Assembly: GCF_029407905.1 (NCBI RefSeq)
Contig: NC_073634.1
Span: forward strand, 25,123,501 to 25,187,500
DNA length: 64,000 nt
DNA from: Bubalus kerabau
Lineage: Eukaryota; Chordata; Mammalia; Artiodactyla; Bovidae
Direction: 5' to 3'
The notes beneath the pieces were generated by a model. The model was not told the DNA's origin. It saw only the letters and a list, made by a program, of their open reading frames with translations, and ran no database searches. Of this stretch, positions 58,359 to 64,000 are shown piece by piece. A program made the position numbers and the translations under genes. The stretch's first letter is position 1. Every line of letters starts with the position of its first letter.

Positions 58359-59204
58359 TGAACATGATTGTAAGGAACCAGTTACATTATTGAATCAGAT
58401 TATGTCTAAAGTGAGTTAAGTTAGGAACCTGGCAGAAAGATGACATTAACCATAGACTAATTATTTGTCCACCTTGCACATCTGAGTTGTTTCAGTTAAA
58501 CTTTTTGACCCTATTATATGTATAGGCAGATGGAAAAATTCTGGTCCTTCCTCTAAGAAGTCAGCACAATTTTTAGCCAGGGGAATTAGATGAAGGTTTC
58601 AAGCCAGGAGACTGTCATCTAGAAAATTATCTCTTGTATTTAATATACAAAAGGTACAAGCCAGGCATGAAATACTGCAGCCCTTTTTAAGGCCAGCCAA
58701 CAATTCTTTGCTTACTGAATAATAGATCTATGTAATTCTTTGTTTACAAGTCACTTTCATAAGAGAAATCTCATTTTACCCCTTTCATGGTAGGGATCCC
58801 TGTGAGCTAGATAGGAATGCTTATTTTATATAGAGATAGCAAGCAGAGGTACTAGCCCAAGGTGTACCGAATTTGTAGAGTGTGGCTGGGACTTAACCTC
58901 ACCTCGAATTCCAGGTCTGGCTTTTCTAAATTTTCTAAATGACAGTCTCCTGGCTTGAAATGTTCATCTAATTCTCCTAGCTAAAAGTTGTGCTGAATTC
59001 TTAGAGGAAAGACCAGATTCTTTCCATCTGCCTCTGCATATAACTAGGTCAAATAATTTAACTCACACAACTCAGACATGCAAGGTAGACAAAGAATTAG
59101 CCTGTGATTAATGTCATCATTTTTTTAAGTCCCTAACTTCTTCTTAATCCACTTTAGACATAATCTGATTCAATAATGTAAATGGTTCCTTAGAATAGTG
59201 TTCA
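58359..59204. repeat. Large imperfect inverted repeat of unknown family
   Basis: The left arm (58359-58628) and right arm (58929-59204) are reverse complements at about 80-85% identity by eye, separated by a 300-bp spacer. Matching landmarks include 'ttgaatcagattatgtctaa' at about 58399 and its complement near 59155, and 'aagccaggagactgtcat' at 58601 and its complement near 58940. I do not recognise the arm sequence as a known repeat. Old inverted duplication, long terminal inverted repeats of a DNA transposon, or two opposed copies of one element are all possible. Confidence 0.85.
58795..58918 (-). mobile_element. Possible MIR in the inverted-repeat spacer
   Basis: 'agcaagcagaggtactagcc' followed by 'gtggctgggacttaacctc' has the antisense MIR layout. 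Weak. Confidence 0.35.
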
Positions 59205-59726
59205 TCTGTCGGGCCTTTTAGTTTTCTCTAACCCACTTCTAAGCTGGAGGCACACTCAGTGTCAGTGCGGTGTGAGAAGAATTGTGATCACAAGGGTGTG
59301 GGGGTTGTGGTGGTGTCAAACAAAGAGCTTGAACTAATGAAGGATGGGTGACCCAAGCATGCCTTGAGGCTTGCTCTCAGGTCGATTGTATATCCTGGTA
59401 AGGTGATGGCCCTGTAAAAGGATTCTGGCAAGTTGAAACATACTACCTGTTTCTTAGGTTAGTTATTTAAAAATTCCCCTTTTAGAGTCCTCAGGGTGCT
59501 GAGGCCTGATAAATTCTCCTCTGTCTTGAGGTCAGTGTGGCTCCAATAAAAGGAGAGACCCAGAGTGCTGTGGCAGGAACATGTGTCCCACACTGTGATC
59601 TTGACTTCAGAGGACCATGAAAATGTGTCAGTTATGAAACCAGGACATATGTAAATGGAACATGGGTGTTTGTGAAAGTTGACTCCATCCAGTGAACAAG
59701 ACCCTGCTCACCAGGGTCCCTTAGAA
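59205..59726. other. Unassigned stretch
   Basis: No gene or recognised repeat. Confidence 0.4.
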
Positions 59727-59913
59727 CAGGGGTCCCCAACCTCCAGGATCTAATGCCTGATGATCTGAGGTGGAGCTGATGTAATAAAAATAGAAATAAA
59801 GTACACAACAAATGTAACGTGCTCAAATTATCCTGAAACTGTTCCCCACCCGCACCCATCTGTGGAAAATTGTCTTCCGTGAAGCTGGTCCCTGGTGCCA
59901 AAAAGGCTGAGGG
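59727..59913. mobile_element. hAT-type DNA transposon remnant
   Basis: Opens CAGGGGTCCCCAACC and closes with a mutated complement near CCAAAAAGGCTGAGG. It includes 'atctaatgcctgatgatctg' and 'gtggaaaattgtcttccgtg', which I remember from a common mammalian hAT family. The middle is deleted. The 8-bp target duplication is no longer visible. Confidence 0.7.
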
Positions 59914-60384
59914 TATGATTAGGAGGGTGAACCTCCTAAAGGCTGCCTTAGAGGGTGTGTTGAGGAAGTGTTCAGGAGGGGAAATGCCCAGGCAGAGGTT
60001 TTAAAAAGCAAGTGGGGATTGGTAGATAGTGTCGTGGGTGATTCCAGGCAGAAGAAAGAACACATACAGAGTACAGGAAGAGAGGGGAAGAAGTAACACT
60101 GAGATGACTGCAAGTAGGCTTGCTTGCCTGGACCACAGATTGTAAGAAAAAGATGATCTATCTGCAGATGTAAATAGGCCAGACTGAAAAGAGCCTTGAG
60201 GCCTTGTTAGCCATTAAAGATGTTAAAATAGCAAGAATCCACCCCTTTCACATCATGTGCTAGGCACAAAGGGTTTTATAGGTTATTCAAAGCACAAGTT
60301 GACTTGGCTATGTTTCCAGAACACAGTATACAAAAAGGGGGGTGGGGAAGGAAAGCAGAATCATCGTATAGAGATAGATTATCT
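59914..60384. other. Unassigned stretch
   Basis: No gene or recognised repeat. Confidence 0.4.
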
Positions 60385-60575
60385 CTGATACGCAAATCAG
60401 ACAAGCACACAAAAAATAAAATTATAGGGCCATTTCATTTATGAGTCTAGATAGAATTAATATAGTTCACAGATAATCTAATAACTTTTTAATGCATTGT
60501 GATTAAATATAGTTTCTCAAGAGAAGAGTGATTCAACATCAGAAAATTTATTAATGTGGTTTACTGTACAGACCC
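60385..60575 (+). mobile_element. L1 ORF2 fragment
   Basis: Sense L1 ORF2: 'caaatcagacaagcacacaa' then 'gtgattcaacatcagaaaat', in the expected order for the polymerase region. Frame broken. Confidence 0.65.
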
Positions 60576-61109
60576 AAAGACAAAAATATCTGAGAATTAG
60601 CTCAGTGTTGCCTATTTGCTATGCTTTTTCTTTAAAAACAATTCTTCTTCTGGATAGGCTTGAAAGTTGGGCTTTAATTTTTATTCTTCTGGTTACTCCT
60701 AAATTTTTGAAAGCCATATTTCTAGCTATTCCCCCATCAGGTTACAAAATGTGTGGGCACTTACGGCCCCCAAACAACACAAGGGGAGTTCTAGGGCACA
60801 CGCCCATCTGCCTATGTCTGTTCATGCTCCACCTCCATCCCCTAATTCTTTTGTTAGCATTTCAAGTTTCTTTTCCTTCTCCAAGATAGAGTATATTTTT
60901 TCTTTTCCTGTTACCCTTTTGATTGTCCTCACCTGTATCCCCATTTCTGCCTCTTTGCCTTCCACCTTCCATCTTCCTTCCTCCTCATCCTGTTCCTCTG
61001 TATTTAAACTAAAAAATTTTTGAATAGGTTTATTTTTGTTTACTTCCCATCTCTTTGTTTCCTTCTGCACTCATTTCTCATCTTCCTGTAGAATATCTTT
61101 CAAATGGCT
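60576..61109. other. Unassigned pyrimidine-rich stretch
   Basis: T/C-rich on the plus strand. No gene recognised; the 111-codon frame at 60554-60889 starts in L1 sequence and has no domain. Confidence 0.35.
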
Positions 61110-61985
61110 TCAGTGTTGGTATTTTTTCCTTTTTTGGAGACATCTCACAAGTCTGAAATAGGATTGTGTCTTTGTTTTTGAATATTAGCATAATAGGATA
61201 TAATATTCTAGGGTTAGTGATCTTTTCATTAACCCTATTCTAGGGTTAATGGGCTTCCCTCATAGCTCAGTCAGTAAAGAATCTGCCTGCAATGCAGGAG
61301 ACCGGGTTTGATTTCTCAGTCAGGAAGATCCCCTGGAGAAGGAAATGGCAATCCACTCCAATATTCTTGCCTGGAAAATCCCATGGACAGAGGAGCCTGG
61401 TGGGTTACAGTCCACGGGGTCGCAAGAGTCAGACACGACTTAGCGACTAAATCACCACCACCACCACAATGATCTTTTCAGCAGTTTGAAAATACTAGCA
61501 CTTGGTATTCATGGATCCAATGCAGCTGAGAAATCAGACTTTAATTTCAGGATTTGGGGAAGGAGATTGGCTTCCCTCAGCCACTTCAGAAGCCTTTGTC
61601 TTGAATTTTTTTTGTTGTTTTTGTTTTTAGTTAGTAAAGAGTCTCAGTTATATTTCTATCTTCTTAAAATTCCCTGTAGTCTGAAATCTTCCTGAGCCCT
61701 CAGGTCTGTCTTTAGTTCTGGAAAGTCTCATCAGTCATTTTTTTCACATTATTTTTCTCTCTTTCGTGGACACGCCTTCTTCTGTTCTTCATATCTTTCA
61801 TCTTTATGTTTTCCCTACCTATGTTCTTCCTGATGTTTGGGTTGAGGAACTCTCCCAGGAATCTTTCAGCTCTCTAATCTGTGATTTAATTTAGTCCATT
61901 CTGCTGTTAATCCATTCTACTGAGTTTTCATTTCAATGTAATAACTTCCATATCTAGCTTTTAAACATTTTAACATCATTGAGTT
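61110..61985 (-). mobile_element. Possible old L1 sequence, interrupted by a SINE
   Basis: The stretches near 61465-61545 ('tgatcttttcagcagtttga') and 61860-61925 ('ctctctaatctgtgatttaa') resemble antisense old L1. Assignment uncertain. Confidence 0.35.
61251..61455 (+). mobile_element. Bov-tA SINE with filler at its 5' junction
   Basis: Complete Bov-tA with a (CAC)n-type tail to about 61467. An 11-bp repeat TGATCTTTTCA lies at 61218-61228 and 61470-61480. Between the left repeat and the SINE sit 22 extra bases (61229-61250). Confidence 0.93.
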
Positions 61986-62247
61986 TAGCCCTGCTTTGTG
62001 TTTAGCATTAATCTGGCTTATGTTGTGTTAAATTCTATGTATTCATTATACTTGCTTAAAATTCCTATTCCATTACACAGCTGGTTCTGTTGTGTGTGTG
62101 CATCATAGATAGTCCAGCTTGGCATGACAGTCTCTCTTTAGCTGCTCATGACTACAGCCCCATAGGCTGAGCAAAGCACCTCCGTCTATTATGAGCTCAT
62201 CAGCCCTAGTGCCCTAAATCAACGATATTAGGCAGTATTATAAAGGG
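61986..62247. other. Unassigned stretch
   Basis: No gene or recognised repeat. Confidence 0.4.
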
Positions 62248-62582
62248 AATGCTTGTGTTTCTTCCCAAGTTCATATACTGAAGCTCCAACCCCCAGTGTA
62301 ATGGCATTCAGAGGCAACCAAGTTCAGGGGAGGGTAGAGTTTCGTGAATGGATGGATTAGTTTTTGAGGAGGAGGAGGAGGAGACTACAGCTGCTCTTTC
62401 TCTGCCATGTGAGGACCTGGGAGCAGGCAGCCATCTGCAAGCCAGCAAGGGAGCCCTTACCAGAGCCTGACCCTGCTGGCACCATGATCTTGAACTTCTA
62501 GCCTCCAGAACCATAGGAAATATGCACCAACTCATGTTACAATGCTAACGAAACAACAATGATGTTTTGTTCTGGCAGCCTA
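62248..62582 (+). mobile_element. MaLR-type solitary LTR (MST/MLT1-like)
   Basis: The order 'caacccccagtgtaatggca', 'tctgccatgtgaggacctgg', 'ctgctggcaccatgatcttg', 'ctagcctccagaaccatagg' matches the ERVL-MaLR LTR layout. A (GAG)n expansion sits at about 62367-62383. No internal sequence is present. Confidence 0.8.
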
Positions 62583-62607
62583 AGCTGAGTAAGCCTAAGC
62601 TGAGTAA
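62578..62607 (+). repeat. 15-bp perfect tandem duplication
   Basis: GCCTAAGCTGAGTAA occurs twice in tandem at 62578-62592 and 62593-62607, at the right edge of the MaLR LTR. Confidence 0.95.
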
Positions 62608-63526
62608 CTTAAACTCCAATGGAGTCTTCATGTTTTGGTGGACAATTCCCTTTAAAATACTTACCTGTTAGACACAGTAGCAACAATGATGAGGGTGTGG
62701 CTAATTAAGTGTGTATGAAGTTCTTTCACTTTAGAGAATTACAAAAAAAAAGAAAAATCACTGCTTTATTTCTCGCAAAAGAGTCATTAGGGTGGAACAC
62801 AGCATTAGTGCAGCTAAAGAAAATAAAAGCGTAAAACCAAAAAGTAAGCCAAAAGTAATATTTTTGGAAAAGATGAGAAAAGGAAAGACTCCTTAAGCTG
62901 TCTGAGGCAGAAAGAAATATTTATGGATAGTAAAACGTAAATTCATGAAAAATTTATATCTCCAGCTCTTTATCCAATAGCTCGAGGGAAAAACACATCA
63001 TTTTTTTATTCTGTCACTACTTTGACTTCATAGCCTGTCAGTCTCATCAACCAAACTGAGACAAATTCTCTTGAAAACCATTAGGAACCCAAAGTCAACA
63101 TTCAGGGCCATTATCCTCTCTGTCATCCTCTGCTAATTAAGTCAGATACATTTTCAAATAAGCCATGGATTATCATTTTAGTGCAAACTCTCCTCATCTG
63201 TACCCCAGAGGAAAGCAGGGGAAAAAAAGTCAGAACATGGGTTAGCTACAGCCAGCAATCAATAATTCTATCCGCTCTTTTCTGTCAAGTTTAATGTCAT
63301 CCCTGCCTTTTATTTCCCTAAAAACTTCCTTATTTTCTAATTTGTGTTTTATTTCTAAATATCTCATGTTCTTTCCCTATAGGTTCTTTTAATAAAACCC
63401 CATCTGCTGTATGTCTTCTTCCTATATTAGTTTCAGGAAGCATTATTTAAAATACTAGTGTGCTTAGGCTGAATGAAGAGATAGGAGTGGGTAATGGTTT
63501 TTATACTAAATAACATTGTTTATGTG
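62608..63526. other. Unassigned AT-rich stretch
   Basis: No gene or recognised repeat. Confidence 0.4.
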
Positions 63527-63992
63527 TTCAGTTCAGTTCAGTCGCTCAGTTGTGTCCTACTCTTTGCAACCCCATGAATCGCAGCACACCAGGCCTCCCT
63601 GTCCATCACCAACTCCCGGAGTTCACCCAGCCTCACATCCATGAGTCAGTGATGCCATCCAGCCATCTCATCCTCTGTGGTCCCCTTCTCCTCCTGCCCC
63701 CAATCCCTCCTAGCATCAGGATCTTTTCCAATGAGTCAGCTCTTCGCATGAGGTGGCCAAAGTACTGGAGTTTCAGCTTTAGCATCAGTCCTTCCAAAGA
63801 AATCCCAGGGCTGATCTCCTTCAGAATGGACTGGTTGGATCTCCTTGCAGGCCAAGGGACTCTCAAGAATCTTCTCCAACACCATAGTTCAAAAGCAGCA
63901 ATTCTTCGGTTCTCAGCCTTCTTCACAGTCCAACTCTCATGTCCATACATGACCACAGGAAAAACCATAGCCTTGACTAGACGGACCTTTGT
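63527..63992 (-). mobile_element. BovB LINE 3' end, 5'-truncated
   Basis: Antisense BovB from a TCAGT-type tail at 63527 up to about 63992. The last bases of the window (63993-64000) no longer match, so the 5' truncation point is just inside the window edge. Confidence 0.94.
63633..63968 (-). pseudogene. BovB reverse transcriptase C-terminal remnant
   Basis: 111-codon frame with VMYGHESWTVKKAENRRIAA, ELWCWRRFLRVPWPARRSNQ, LQYFGHLMRR and RRRRGPQRMRWLDGITDS. It lacks all catalytic motifs and begins at an internal Met. The conserved Cys of the YGCES block is His here. The frame ends shortly before the natural end because of a small change near 63640. It is a non-functional piece of the LINE enzyme. 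Confidence 0.9.
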
Positions 63993-64000
63993 AAAATAGG

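Overview
The window reads as nuclear DNA of a bovid ruminant (cattle, sheep, goat or a relative; the sequence does not let me choose). The main evidence is the repeat content. There are many BovB (RTE-type) LINE 3' ends finishing in short repeats of the ACTGA type, many Bov-tA and BOV-A2 SINEs carrying tRNA-Glu-type promoter boxes, and two CHR-type SINEs. Older mammalian L1, L2, MIR, hAT and MaLR pieces lie between them. Base composition is AT-rich with no obvious CpG island.

I found no host protein-coding gene, no exon series and no stable RNA gene. The only recognisable coding sequence is decayed BovB reverse transcriptase: a 2.1 kb copy at 39992-42108 (minus), with shorter C-terminal pieces at 12350, 16071, 38430 and 63527. 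The window could be intergenic or lie inside a long intron; the sequence alone does not decide this.

Layout. 1-10 kb: mostly unassigned AT-rich DNA, with a hAT element at 460-1118 split by a BovB insertion. 10-18 kb: dense young SINEs and three BovB 3' ends, then a TA/TG-rich tract at 16879-17720 that took a SINE insertion. 18-34 kb: single-copy-looking DNA with SINEs, an L1 with an inverted 5' part (24347-25019) and two antisense LTR candidates near 26.1 and 29.1 kb. 36-42 kb: two abutting SINEs and two BovB copies facing each other tail to tail. 44311-45666: a solitary class II-type LTR with an exact 6-bp target duplication; its 5' end carries a captured BovB fragment. 46-56 kb: more SINEs, a second inverted L1 (49676-50616) and a 78-bp mariner-type palindrome (56339-56416). 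58359-59204: a 270-bp-arm inverted repeat that I could not assign to a known family. 59-64 kb: hAT, old L1 and MaLR pieces, and a BovB fragment near the window edge.

The mobile elements do not form a working system. The relation that matters is trans-mobilisation: BovB supplied the machinery thought to move the Bov-tA and BOV-A2 SINEs, whose 3' ends share the BovB tail. All repeat names come from recognition by eye and memory of consensus sequences; no database search was run, and family-level names for the older elements are tentative.
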